Shown: piece after piece, positions 44,562 through 55,000 of the stretch
How the letters are laid out: each line of letters begins with the position of its first letter
How positions within the stretch are numbered: the first letter of the stretch is position 1
NCBI GenBank assembly: GCA_963565915.1
Contig: OY751485.1
Coordinates: forward strand, 5,642,001 to 5,706,000
Reading direction: 5' to 3'
DNA length: 64,000 bases
From: Entoloma clypeatum
Taxonomy: Eukaryota > Basidiomycota > Agaricomycetes > Agaricales > Entolomataceae
Notes under the pieces: model-generated
Databases searched by the model: none
Told to the model about the DNA's origin: nothing
The model's input: only the letters and a program-made list of their open reading frames with translations
Made by a program: the position numbers and the translations under genes

Positions 44562-44995
44562 TGTAAGGGCGACCTTACGATCCAAGACTCAAACTCAGAT
44601 ACTTGCAAGGGAGATCCGAAGATTAGATTGAGCAGTCTGATAAGTAATACAACACACACCTTGCAAGGGAGATCCGAAGAGAAAGTTCTAAGGATTCCCC
44701 TGCAAGCTAGCGAGATAAATAGTAAAATGAGATATGAAATAAAAGATAAAACGAGACATAGGAATGATGAGTAATGGTCGGGAGTAGGGATGGGGGATGA
44801 ATGGAAACGAGATGAATGATAGTACCTGCGATCCGACGTGCGGAGGAGCGGAGGGGCGCGGAGTCGTCGGATGTGGAGAGGTGCAGAGAGGTGAATAAGA
44901 TATCAGAGGCAACAGATACGATCGGAGGGCGTCGGAGGGCGTCGGAGATGGTGGAAATGAACGGAAAGGGAAAGTGCAAAGTGGTTGCCCTTACA
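44562..44995 (-). repeat. Gypsy-2 5' LTR (434 bp), promoter-bearing
   Basis: Same sequence as 38896-39329. On the minus strand TATTTATC (44714-44721) is the likely TATA box, with transcription expected to begin near 44689. Confidence 0.96.
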
Positions 44996-45277
44996 GGGGC
45001 TTTCCGACGAGTACCGGTTTCCCCGGTCAAGGGACATACATGGAGGTTGAGCCCAGATAACTCGCCCCTCGAATATTGGGCCATGATCCAGCCTCGGTCA
45101 AAACGGTGCTGCCAAAACTGACAGCATGGAGAGTTGGCAGCGTGAGGTTTGCTGCAGTTCTTGCAATGAGCATTGTGAGGACAAGGAGTCCCCTCGGCGG
45201 TGGGAGGAACGGGAGGGTTCGCATCAGGGCATCCCTTGCAGCAGGTGGCAAGAGAGCAATGGTTTTCTCTTTACTTT

Positions 45278-46550
45278 AATCATCATATCAACATATTCTT
45301 CTATCCATCCTCTGGCATTCTCAGTGCCGTCCGCATTGTATACCATAAGCAGAATTGGATATTTCTTTGTAGATATGTGATTCTTATTCACAAACTCTCG
45401 ATCGATACAGGATCCTGTGCATCCAGAATCTAGTAAAGCTCTCATTGTGAAAGATCTCTTGTTATTGAGTGTAAACATCATCAAGGGAATATCTGACTGG
45501 TTCCCCCTGTTTACTGAATGAATAAACTTTCATGGCTGTGCCAACTCAATCAAGGCATCAATCACTTTTGTGTCGTCCAGGTCATTTAAGAGCTGAACTG
45601 TCTCAGGTGTTGCCTCATTTCTTCTTGATCCATGCACCCATGTTTTCAATGTGGCTGTAGCATGATCAATTCTTTGATTTATCAGCTGTTGCGCGATAAA
45701 TTCAGGAGTGCCACTTGCAGGCCTGTAGTTAAAGCGCACGTAGGTAGGAACATTTGAGTTGTAATCTTTATTGTTGGATAAAGAGGGAATAGATACAAAT
45801 GAAGTGCTCCTAACTATGTTACTAGGGCGAGGCAAGTCTGTGCTTACTTGCTGCCCTGCTGAAAACCCTTAGCTATAATATCCATTTGATCCTGCATAGC
45901 TACTATTTGTTGCATGATCATGTCCACATTGATGTCCTTAATTTCTTCGACTTTTGAAGTCAATGCCACCGGTACTGCTTCCTGACGTCTCATAAAGTGC
46001 TGGTTTTTGGCTTTTTGCAGTCCTTTGCAATGTGTCTGGTTTCTTGGCAGTTGTAACATGTGATCGGCCTTTTAGTTCAATCGATGTCCATGGCATCAGG
46101 GGCCTTCGGTACCACTGCAACAGCCAGTGCCTGAGGTTTCTGATTGGTGTTTGAAGATCGTTCTGGGGCCTTGCCTTTATCCTTGGAGGGTTCTGATCCT
46201 CCACCATATTGTTTGTCCCAAAAGACATTGCAACACCAATTCCTGTCAGCTTGCTTACCATCCTCCTCCTCCTCCTCCTCATTGTCATCATCATCAGCAT
46301 CATCGACTTGAGCCTCAAGATCCACGAAGGGATTATGAGCTTCTGTGATCTGTTTAATGGACTGTAAGCCCCCCATGTGTTGCATGAGCAAGAAGACAGA
46401 CATACCTGGCGACAACTCATCCTGTTGGTGGGTTCGATTGACGGTCGCTTCTTTGGTGGGTAGGGTGCAGACACCCCCCAGTGCCGTCAACGGCCAACCT
46501 CGCAAGGTTGGAGTGCTCCTGTATTGTGTGGCCACATATTCAGGCATGCA
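45278..46550 (-). pseudogene. Gypsy-1 gag and protease remains
   Basis: Rightmost coding remains of Gypsy-1. The protease block MRALLDSGCTGSCIDREFVN is at about 45380-45440. A linker (FIAQQLINQRIDHATATLKT) sits at about 45640-45710. The end of Gag, KAPDAMDID then CCHC-like THCKGLQKAKN in a shifted frame, is at about 46010-46090, preceded by an acidic run EEEEEEDGK. Frames change at least three times. The N-terminal capsid part is not recognisable to the right of 46550, where a LINE-like tail appears. Confidence 0.65.
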
Positions 46551-46745
46551 TACTAATGTGTTTGTTTACAACAGACTCCCCTGTCCTGGCGCGAGGACTT
46601 ATCAGCTCGACAGAGCTTTGCGCCGCTTGTTCTTCATGTGTACATAGATCCCTGGATCGATGTAGTTCACTCTATGTCAAGCGGACTGTACCCCTAGTAT
46701 ACCGCTATATAAATTGTTGACCCAAAAAAAAAAAAAAAAAAAAAA
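46447..46745 (+). mobile_element. Short LINE/SINE-like retroposon with A tail
   Basis: Ends GCTATATAAATTGTTGACCC followed by a run of about 22 A (46724-46745). The 3' end matches that of the LINE fragment at 38570. GGGTTCGATTGACGG at 46433 and GGGTTTGATTGATGA at 46746 could be a decayed target duplication, which sets the tentative left limit. No coding sequence is recognised. Confidence 0.45.
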
Positions 46746-47529
46746 GGGTTTGATTGATGACCTACAGGACGTGATAATTAGCTTTCATGGTACGGTTGAT
46801 GTTCAAATTGTAGAAAATGAAGAACAGCCCTCGCTCCATGGGCCCCCGGTTCCCTTGCATCACTCCTTCAGAGCGAGGAGTCCATGAATCTGGCATGCAC
46901 ATATCATATGCTACACGACAATTCGCCCATGCAGGACATGCTGCCGATGGGTGGGGCTTTATCTTTGCCCCTGCTTCAATTCAAGTACTCATCAGTGCTT
47001 ATGATTTACTCATTACATGTACTAATAAAACCTATCTTACAGAACTTACTGAGGATGAGGAGGTCGGTAGGTGGTGGTGTAAGAGCAAGAAGAAAAAATC
47101 ACATGTTGGGGTGTCCAGTTGTTGATACACCACAGGACTCAAACAATGGAATTGGGGGTCAGAAGTCGTACTTACAATTAAATCTAATATGTGTTTAGGC
47201 GTGGAGGTGAGAGGTGTAGGGAAAGGTCCGGAGTCGCGTGGCCACTGTTTATTCAACCAGCGATCCGGTTCCCCAGTTCGTCGATGGTTATGGGCAGAGG
47301 CGGTGATTGTACCGGTGGTTGGATCGCTACCGAGGTACTGGTGCTTGACCTCGCCTTCACTGCTTTCCAGCGCCTTGGTGGTTGGAGTGAAGACAGCTCT
47401 CCTAGATTCTCGCGAAGAGGCCGACTGGACGGCGTTGACGCCAGTGGTGAATTGCTCATGGGCGGCTGCCTTCGTTCGCTCCTCGTTTGCATGCACGTTG
47501 GCCTGATGTACGCACATTAGGCTCGTGTA
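46746..47529. other. Gypsy-1 interior, unassigned
   Basis: Should hold the Gypsy-1 leader and start of gag. A minus-strand frame at 47253-47492 (MQTRSERRQPPMSNSPLAST...) has the Ser/Pro-rich look of a gag N-terminus but no firm motif. A segment containing GTCCAGTTGTTGATACACCA at about 47113 recurs near 48501. Confidence 0.3.
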
Positions 47530-48330
47530 AATACACATCACGCACCTGTTGCCAAGATTGCAGCGGTCAAATCCATTAATATGATGAATGGATGATGCCA
47601 AGATTCACAAAGAGCAGCTCCCGATGTTCGATCCATGTCATGTGCATCTGATCGTGGAGCGGCGATGTCACAGCAGCACCGTGTGAGGGATTGCAGCAAT
47701 CATTGACCTATCAAATCCATTAATATGATGAATGGACGGTGAAGAGTGAGTGGCCACGCAACCTGTTGCCAAGATTCGTGAAGGGAAGCTCTCGATGTTT
47801 GATCCGCCGCATGTGTGTGTGATCGTGGAGCGGCAGTGTAACAGCAGTGTCGGGTGGGGGATTGATTTCATTGGCGGATATTATCTGTGTGGATTAAGTG
47901 ATCTGGGCACCTATCAAATGATGAACAGACGGGAACGCACCTGTTGCCAAGATTCCTGAGGGGCGCTCGACGTTCGATCCGCCTCATGTGCATGTGATTG
48001 TGAAGCGACGATGTAACAGCAGCATCAGGTGGGGGATTGAATTCATTGGCAGATATGATCTGCCTCGTGAAGGGTGTTATCGTGAAGTGGCGATGTAACA
48101 GCAGTGTCGTGTGGATTAAGTGACCTGGGCTTTAAGTTATTGACCTATCAAATGATGAACGGATGGTAAACGCACCTGTTGCCAAGATTCCCGAGGGGCG
48201 CTCGACGTTCAATCTGCCTTGTGTGCATGTGATCGTGAAGCGACAATGTAACCGCAGCGTCAGGTGGGGGGGGCTTGAATTCATCGGCAGATATGATCTG
48301 CCTTGTGGGCGGTGCATCACGGACCAATGT
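47530..48330. repeat. Tandem array of about four 200-bp units
   Basis: Each unit contains CCTGTTGCCAAGATT, then a GATCGTG(A/G)AGCG(A/G)C segment followed by ATGTAACAGCAGC, and a CATTGGC(A/G)GATAT stretch, with ACCTATCAAAT between units. Copies begin near 47545, 47760, 47943 and 48172. The units differ by substitutions and small indels. It lies within the 5' non-coding part of Gypsy-1. Confidence 0.75.
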
Positions 48331-48683
48331 CAGCAATGCAGTAGCAGCATCCGTGGACAGTTAGTTTCCATATACTTATTTGAATTAGTAGTTCTATTCT
48401 GTTTACTAGACTACATTAGATAGTTCTACTATACTAGTGGTAGAGTACTATTGTGCATATGGGAAAGGTGGTGGTATGAGAGCAAGAAGGAAAAATCATG
48501 TGCTGGGGTGTCCAGTTGTTGATACACCACAGAACTCAAACAATGGAATCTATAATGGGTGTAACCGAAAAATGTTTCTTGATGACGAGGGCTTTTGACA
48601 AAAAAGTCTGGAAACAGCGAGGGTTGGATGAAGGAGTAGATGTGGAGGTTGTGTGTGATGGTGTGCAAGAGGTGAGTCTGTCA

Positions 48684-48694
48684 AGTCTTGAGCT
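48684..48694 (-). other. Gypsy-1 primer-binding site, complementary to its own LTR
   Basis: Sense sequence AGCTCAAGACT, two bases inside the 5' LTR. It is perfectly complementary over 11 nt to AGTCTTGAGCT in the LTR (sense strand; plus 48794-48804), about 33 nt downstream of TATATAAGG. Same arrangement as in Gypsy-2: the mark of Tf1/sushi-type self-priming. Confidence 0.75.
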
Positions 48695-48696
48695 AA

Positions 48697-49063
48697 TGTT
48701 AGCGACACTAAACACCAACACTCAGGCCTTGCGAGAGAGGAAACATGGAACAATGGGAAAGGACTTAGAATGAGGTTTGAAGTGGTAGAAACCAGCTCAA
48801 GACTGGGGTTCCATGTTCAAACTATCTACCTTATATACTACTACTAAACATGTGGTATAAATGAGGATGATCCGTGGTCTGCTGATGTAAACTACTGTTG
48901 TGGTACTCAACATGCATCTTTCATGAGGTACTGCAGCTGTGTAAGTACTGTGCTTTACTGTGCATCTACCATGCCATATCCATGTGTCTGGATAAGATGA
49001 GATTATCTACAATCAGATCAGATAAGATAAGATAAGATAAAAGATGGAAAAGTGTTTGTAACA
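48697..49063 (-). repeat. Gypsy-1 5' LTR (367 bp)
   Basis: TGTTAGCGACAC...TTTGTAACA, a same-orientation copy of 31891-32277. The primer site on its left identifies it as the 5' LTR of the element to its left. Confidence 0.88.
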
Positions 49064-49640
49064 TCCCCCTTTGTGCCCAATAGCATCTACTCATGCCCCA
49101 AGCCCTCCCTTCATGCCCAATGGTGTCTACTCATGCCCCAAGCCCTTCTTTCATGCCCAACGGCCCCCACTCATGCTCAACGCCCCCCACTCGAGCCCAC
49201 TGGCCCTCTCTTGCACCCAACACCCCCCACTCATGCTCAATGCCCACCACTTGAGCACAGCGTCCTCAACGGCCCCCACTTGTGTCCAATGGCCTCGACT
49301 CATGCCCAATGCCCTCCCTTCACACCCAATCCCTCATGCCCAACGGTTGTACCTTCACGTCCAATGGCCACTTTTGCCAGACAGCCTCCACTCCTTCATG
49401 TCCCACTTGTGCCCAATGGGCACATTGGTGTGGTTTCGGTCCAGAGCTAGCAAGGGCTCATTGCATGTGATCCGGCAGCACACTTGTGCTCATTGTGTCC
49501 ATGTGAGGACTCTTTGCTCAGTTCTGAGGCCCAAACATTTTTCCAACCCAAATCAAACCCAAACCTGAGGTTTGGGGGCTGAACCAAATGTTTGGTTTGT
49601 GTTCGGATGAAAAAGGCCTGAACATGAACCGAACCTGACT
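49064..49640. repeat. Degenerate TGCCCAA-type tandem repeat
   Basis: About 49080-49340 consists of irregular copies of ACTCATGCCCAACGCCCCC with variants. The rest (49480-49640) has repeated AACC/GGTT words such as CCAAACCTGAGGTTTGG. Open frames across it are by-products of the repeat. Confidence 0.65.
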
Positions 49641-49704
49641 GTGGCCAGTTTATCTTCTGTAGCATTTGGGAAAAGTAAGTAGTACTATCAATAAATTGTT
49701 TAAT

Positions 49705-50435
49705 TGATTATTATCATCCGAAATAACTTGTGAGCACATGATAACTAGTGAACTATTGGTCTCTTGGCAACTAGTCAGCATCACCCAGGTAACTAACTAG
49801 CGAACTCTTGGCTATTTTGGCCTCATGGAGGCTCGTACTAGCCCCAAATAGCCCGACTAGTAAATTTGTGGAAATGCTGATGTCATCACACTACTCACAC
49901 AGTGTTACCTTAAAATGGAAAATGACTGCTTTGACAGTAGAATACACTGTTCTCACTTTTCACAGTGTTGTTCAAAGACATGAGCACTGCCAGTAAGAAA
50001 ATGATGACTCAGAGGTGGCAACAGGTACCAGGCATAATACAGTCCTCCTCAGTCAACTGAAGAGCCCTGTGAGTAACACCAGGAAGTTTGCAAGATCCCC
50101 TTGTCACATATGCCATAGAAACAATGATGTTATGAGAGGACCAACTGTTCTGACTGAAACCCACTTCTGCCTCTAATCTGAACTTCTCAGCATGAGAAAC
50201 CATTGACATGAGTCGGACAGTTTCTTGATTCAAACCACCAGTCATCAGCATTTCCACAAATTTACTAGTCGGGCTATTTGGGGCTAGTACGAGCCTCCAT
50301 GAGGCCAAAATAGCCAAGAGTTCGCTAGTTAGTTACCTGGGTGATGCTGACTAGTTGCCAAGAGACCAATAGTTCATGAGCAATCTGATGCTCACGAGTT
50401 TCAGGTCATTAATGTAATGCTAATAATTGTCCGAT
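49705..50435. mobile_element. Foldback element with inverted arms of about 150 bp
   Basis: The arm 49742-49882 (TGAACTATTGGTCTCTTGGC... to ...GTGGAAATGCTGATG) is repeated inverted at 50246-50379 with high identity. Weaker inverted similarity extends to about 49705 and 50435 (TGTGAGCA/TGCTCACGAG). The centre (49883-50245) is unique and non-coding. No target duplication was found. A related sequence, CCAAATAGTTTAA...GAAAATGCTGATG, lies at about 55149-55185 beside the pogo element. Confidence 0.75.
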
Positions 50436-51491
50436 CAATAAATATCACAATGTGTATTCCCAACTATGAGGCTATCAGTACAAGTGAGATAGGTTTGACC
50501 CCATCGTCAACATGGACCCACTCTACCATGCTTGAGTAAGGACGTGTGCCCCCTGAACAGAGGAGGGGAGGAAACTATACCTGGATCATCAGATTGCGGA
50601 CCATCAGCTGGTGCTGCATCAACAAGTGTGCCTGCCACCACCAGCGGTCGTTCGGGGACAGCTCCAGCACTTGTGGTGTCATTGTGCTCAGTGACTTTCT
50701 CCTGCAGGAGCCACTGGCAGTCGTGCTGCAGCTGGATGGCCCTATCCCTGTCCACCATGCATGGAACACTCTGACACCTTATTCTCTGTTATCCCAAAGC
50801 ATGCCGCATGGCTTCACCATGAGCAATTGTCGCCAGCGATGCTGAACCCCGGGCCATTGTTGTACATCAACCTGCAAGGTTTTGGCTTGAAGAGAGTTGA
50901 TTTCCACACTTGGAAAGCACATCACGGATTTGTGAGCCATTGGTAGAGCACAGGGTAGGGATGTTTTGCAAAGTCCATGCTGTGATTGTATCGTAAAAGT
51001 AGCATTCAGTGTTTCACATTTAATCCTAAGTTAGCACCTAGAACTGTGAGGACTTGAGTTGGGTTGAGTGCCACCAAGATCTATCTCGGAGCCATGTCCA
51101 GAAAAAAATGTTCGAGATCTAGGGGAGAATGGTGACTCCTGACTGTGTTGAGACTGGGAGTGTGCGAGAAGTGGAAGTGAGGCTGATGGTGGATGAAACT
51201 TGACAGTTGTTTCAATCACTGCTGACAATCGGCTGTGTCGATCCAGACTTGATTGAGACAATAAGGACTGTTGCCATTATCTGCTCAACACCCATGTCAA
51301 CCTTGCAGCTCCTGCTCCCCTCCTCATCAACCTTGCCTGCCATTTGCGAGAACTGCCTGTACAATTGAGCCTCCCCTTTGTCGCCAGTACAATAACCTAA
51401 CACCACTGACTGACAAAGCCACTTCGCTGGGACATGCTGTATGCCGGTTCAACATGGTGATCTAGGTATGTATCGGATGCCTTCTATGTTA
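50436..51491. other. Unassigned sequence between transposons
   Basis: Open frames of 60-100 codons overlap on both strands at 50507-50850 without motifs. Nothing recognised. Confidence 0.35.
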
Positions 51492-51764
51492 CTGTAGCAT
51501 TTCAATCAATTTGTTGGTCATGCATAATGGGGCTCTTGAAAACACTGGAATGTCATGTTTGTCACACTTCCCTGAGCCCAGCGACAAATTTGGCACATGG
51601 GATTTCCAAAAATGGCATGGAGAAATTGCCAAAAATGGCACCGAAAATGATGAAGATCGGTCACTTGAGTTGACGTCACGGAAATTTTTGGCTGCGACAA
51701 AATCAAAATTTCGTCACACTGTGTCACGCGTCACAGGCCCGACGAATTGATTGAAATGCTACAG
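51492..51764. mobile_element. Tc1/mariner-type MITE (273 bp)
   Basis: Inverted ends CTGTAGCATTTCAATCAATT (left) and the complement at the right, about 22 bp, flanked by TA (51490-51491 and 51765-51766). No transposase. It shares its first bases with the MITE at 28009-28384. Confidence 0.9.
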
Positions 51765-51766
51765 TA

Positions 51767-52088
51767 TGTCTCGGTCGGCTTTCCAGTTTTTTCTGATGTT
51801 TGTTGGATATTTGACCCACGTCGTTAGATGAGCAGTCTCGATAGATGGTGCCGGGACAAGAGTAGGCGGCCCCCAGTGCAATGGAGGGCTTTCTAGAATG
51901 TCCAAGGTGTGTATAACACTTTTCATTCTCTCATAGAGGAGATGTCTCTTTCAAGGTGGAGTTTACAAGAGATCCCGAGATAATTATGGAGTAATAGGAG
52001 GTTTTCATCCCATTAAACATTATAATGCATTCATTATATGTAGATTACTTCCATCTGCCAGTAATTAACACCCAACGAACTATTGAAC
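51767..52088. other. Non-coding, AT-rich
   Basis: Contains ACATTATAATGCATTCATTATA near 52018, similar to the motif cluster at 25828-25932. No gene. Confidence 0.4.
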
Positions 52089-52090
52089 TA

Positions 52091-55000
52091 CTATGCTCTG
52101 CCCTGACTTCGGAGGGGCTGTGCAGCCATCCTCACTTTGAATGTCACATCAGTAACAGTGCTTGAACTTGAAATTTTTGTTCCCCGCTCTCGCCAGTGTT
52201 GCGTCCAAGGGTTGCGTCATAAAAGAGGGAGAAAAAAAAAATCGGATTGAAATAAGAACAGTGACGGATAACAATTTACTGACAGTGCTATATGTATTGT
52301 AACTCTAGTGATTAAGAATGAAATAGAGAATTAGGATCATGGATACTATACTGGTCCATTAGAATGATTTTTGTAAGAGTTTGGAGGCCAATATTGGGGA
52401 AGTGGTGCATGATTGTGGCTGGGTATTGATTGAATTGTGGGAAGTGGTAGGGTGCATTGAAGAGCATTGGTTGGTAGAACTCTCGCAGATTATTGGTGAA
52501 CACTTGGGGCTGTGTATTGTTGATATCTGCATTGGCATTAGGGAGTATTGTCCATTCGGTAATGTCATGGGGAGGAAGTTCATGATTCGGAGTCACGGAA
52601 ACAGATTGAGTAGGGTCCTTGGTTGAAGTTGGTTCTTGAACTCACTGCCTTGTTCGTTTCGTAGACCTGCAAATCGTGGGTTGTTCAAGAGAGTCTGCGA
52701 GAGAATACCAGAATGCTCTAAAATTCTCTGCCAAAGATCTTCGCAAGTTCCTTCTCGTGAAACGCCAAGTGCGCCGGCAAGTGTAATAAGATCGTCCTTC
52801 TTCCGTTTCAGGTAGGTTGCAAGTGGGCAATCAAAAATTCGGGTTTTAACATCATGTTCAATTTGGGCCATGCAAACATCGTCATCTGCCTTCTTTTGGG
52901 CCTGCCGCAAAAGTTCGTCTTGCTCCTTGTGAAGACGTTCAGCCCATTCCTTCTGAAACAATTCTTGAAGGTGAGGTGCAGTAATGGATTGTGCTTCAAC
53001 CTTCTTTGATTTCTGAGGCTGCTTCTGTTTGTTTCCAAGCTGTTCAGCAAGCGAAGAAACTTTTCGATATGCCATCTTGCATTGGCTGGTTATTTGGCCG
53101 AGCTCACCTTGTAAATCTTCCATTGCATCCACCAACACCTCATTTTGCATGCAAACAGAGTCATACTCCTTTTCCAACTCTTTTCTCCCACATCTCCTCG
53201 AGTATGAATGCGAGAGCCATGCCAAAGGACCAATTTCATGGGTGAAATCCCGTGAAGATAAGCGTGAGCAGCCACTGGCAGGGGTTGCTGAATGATGAGA
53301 AATGGAGGTGGTAGCAGCTGACTGGGAGTCATTTGATATTTTGTTCTCGTCCTGGGCATGGACAGAGGGTGGATATGGCAGCAAGGTTGCATCTGACTGG
53401 CCTTCATTGATGTCTGGAATGTCAGCAGAGCTTGCAGGGGGTGATGATGGGATACCAGGAAAAGAAGGAGGGACATGAGCCGAAGCCAGGGATGAAGATG
53501 CCTTGCTTGAAGCAAAGTCGCTGTCCAAGAAGATCTTGGGATTGAAAGGATATATTCCCATCTTTCGAAATGCTGCTTCAACAATTTTTGAGGTCATCAC
53601 ATTCCGAATTTCCATGTACTCCTGCATCACATTATAGCGATTAATTTTGACACCTGCTGCAAGATGATTGCGGGTGTGTCTTGTCCACTTGCATTGAAGG
53701 ATTGAAAAAACACCCACATCAAGTGGCTGGAGTTTATGTGTTGTTTTAGATGGTAGTGCAATTATGATAACTCCCGCTTCGTAGGCGGCCTCTTTGATTT
53801 CATCTGTTTCATGTGAATCATGCCCGTCAATTGTCAAAACAAAAGGTGTGTCGCTGATGCGCTGTGATTCTGCATATGGAACAAAAACATTTTTGAACCA
53901 ATCCAGACATATTTCTTGATTAGTCCATCCTGAGTCTGATGTTGAAATCCTGTTCAAAATAAGCAACACTAAAGTTGTGCAAAAAGTGAAGGCATACATT
54001 CACAATATTAGGATTGAGAAGCCGAGGGTCTTCGTTGGGGTCAGGTAAATGGCCTTCCTTGAGAATAAAGTGGGCAGGTACTAGGTCTCCTTTGGCATTA
54101 GCGCACTCAATAATTGTCGAAAGCTCGAGATTGTCACTCTGTTGACAATAGAAATCGGTGTGAGCACATGAAAATATATACTTTGTCCCATCGTTTTTAC
54201 GGCCTCCTCCCATTTGAATGCCCTTCTCATCCATGTTGAAGTGATGCTCGGGAGGCAATGGTCCATACTGTGTCTCTGTCTCTTCTCATATCTTCATGTA
54301 TCCATCATAGGTTGGCCTATTGAAATTATGAGCACGTTTTGGATTGAGATTTTGTGGGGTATGCTTGACCAGTGCATCCTTGTGTCATTTGAGAAACCCA
54401 CAGGCCCATTTTTCACCAGGCACATATCCACAGATTTCAGATGAAATGGACCAAAGGGCAGGGACACTGAGAGGAGTTGCTGAGGCTGAGTTTAGGCATG
54501 CCCAGTCCAGAAGTATGGCCTCTTCATCAGTACTGAGAATTTGTTGGCTTTGAGCTTGTTGAGACATGGATTTGTGGCAGCCTCTGAGCCTGTCATGGAG
54601 AGTGGAGACCTTAACCTGGAAATGAAGACATAACATGAATAGATAATGAAGAATGCAGGAAACCATACATCATGTATCTGGGCTGCTTCTGCAATGGTCA
54701 TGTGTTTTCCAGTGGAGAGATCTTGGACAGCTTCCTGTATACGGCGTTCATAGGCAGGTCCAGTGTTATGCTTTCTGCCAGCTATTTGTGTTGCTGGCAT
54801 AGCTTACCATGACCTAGCAGCTACCACATCTTCAGTGGATGCAACCGTCACGACGTGCCAGAGTTTGAGACTCCGACCCAGCCTCTGTCGGCTGAGAGTG
54901 ACATCTTGGTGACATCCTCATTTAGGCTGGCAAAGTCAAATCTTCATCCTCTCCTCACTTTTCAGAGTTTTTTTTGTTGGATCGTAAGATATATACCATG

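Larger units (their letters stand above)
38896..44995 (-). mobile_element. Gypsy-2: young chromodomain LTR retrotransposon (6.1 kb)
   Basis: Complete minus-strand chromovirus. Its two 434-bp LTRs (38896-39329 and 44562-44995) read as identical, and it is flanked by GGGGC on both sides (38891-38895 and 44996-45000). Internal order: primer site, gag (43246-44400), protease-RT-RNase H-integrase-chromodomain (39341-43249) and polypurine tract. Identical LTRs mean a very recent insertion. The only defect I see is one TGA codon in the RT region (41537-41539). It has a higher GC content and different codon use from Gypsy-1. Confidence 0.96.
38570..45267 (-). mobile_element. LINE fragment (about 0.6 kb) in Gypsy-1, split by Gypsy-2
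   Basis: Minus strand, 5'-truncated. An imperfect A tail (T tract on the plus strand, 38570-38591) follows the 3' end CCGGTATATAAATTGTTGAC. A 10-bp target duplication TCTTTACTTT flanks it (38560-38569 and 45268-45277). The coding part (about 45200-45005) reads CPHNAHCKNCSKPHAANSPC, then CQFWQHRFDRGW, the cysteine/histidine knuckle at the end of the ORF1 protein of Tad1-type fungal LINEs. Gypsy-2 sits between 38895 and 45001 with its own GGGGC duplication. The 3' end matches a second fragment ending at 46724. Confidence 0.8.
31891..49063 (-). mobile_element. Gypsy-1: old chromodomain LTR retrotransposon, split by nested insertions
   Basis: Minus-strand Ty3/Gypsy chromovirus spanning 17 kb. 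From its 5' end (right) to its 3' end (left): 5' LTR 48697-49063, primer site 48684-48694, a non-coding stretch with a tandem array, gag and protease remains (about 45278-46550), protease-RT-RNase H-integrase-chromodomain remains (32438-35535), polypurine tract, 3' LTR 31891-32277. It is interrupted by a solo LTR (35540-38450, itself split by a Tc1 element) and by a LINE fragment (38570-45267, itself split by Gypsy-2). The protease sequence continues across the insertions: the piece at about 38455-38560 (HEWLKFHNPDID) links LLDSGCTGS on the right to RCPAECLPDELPEG on the left. No matching 5-bp duplication was found at its outer ends. Confidence 0.85.

Noticed and set aside
47530..48330. CRISPR-like array
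   Set aside because: Units are about 200 bp, contiguous and diverged, with no short repeat-spacer pattern, and the genome is eukaryotic.
49064..49085. Second polypurine tract, meaning another Gypsy-1 copy in tandem to the right
   Set aside because: TCCCCCTTTGTGCCC resembles the sequence after the 3' LTR, but it runs straight into the TGCCCAA repeat and no pol sequence follows, so chance similarity is more likely.
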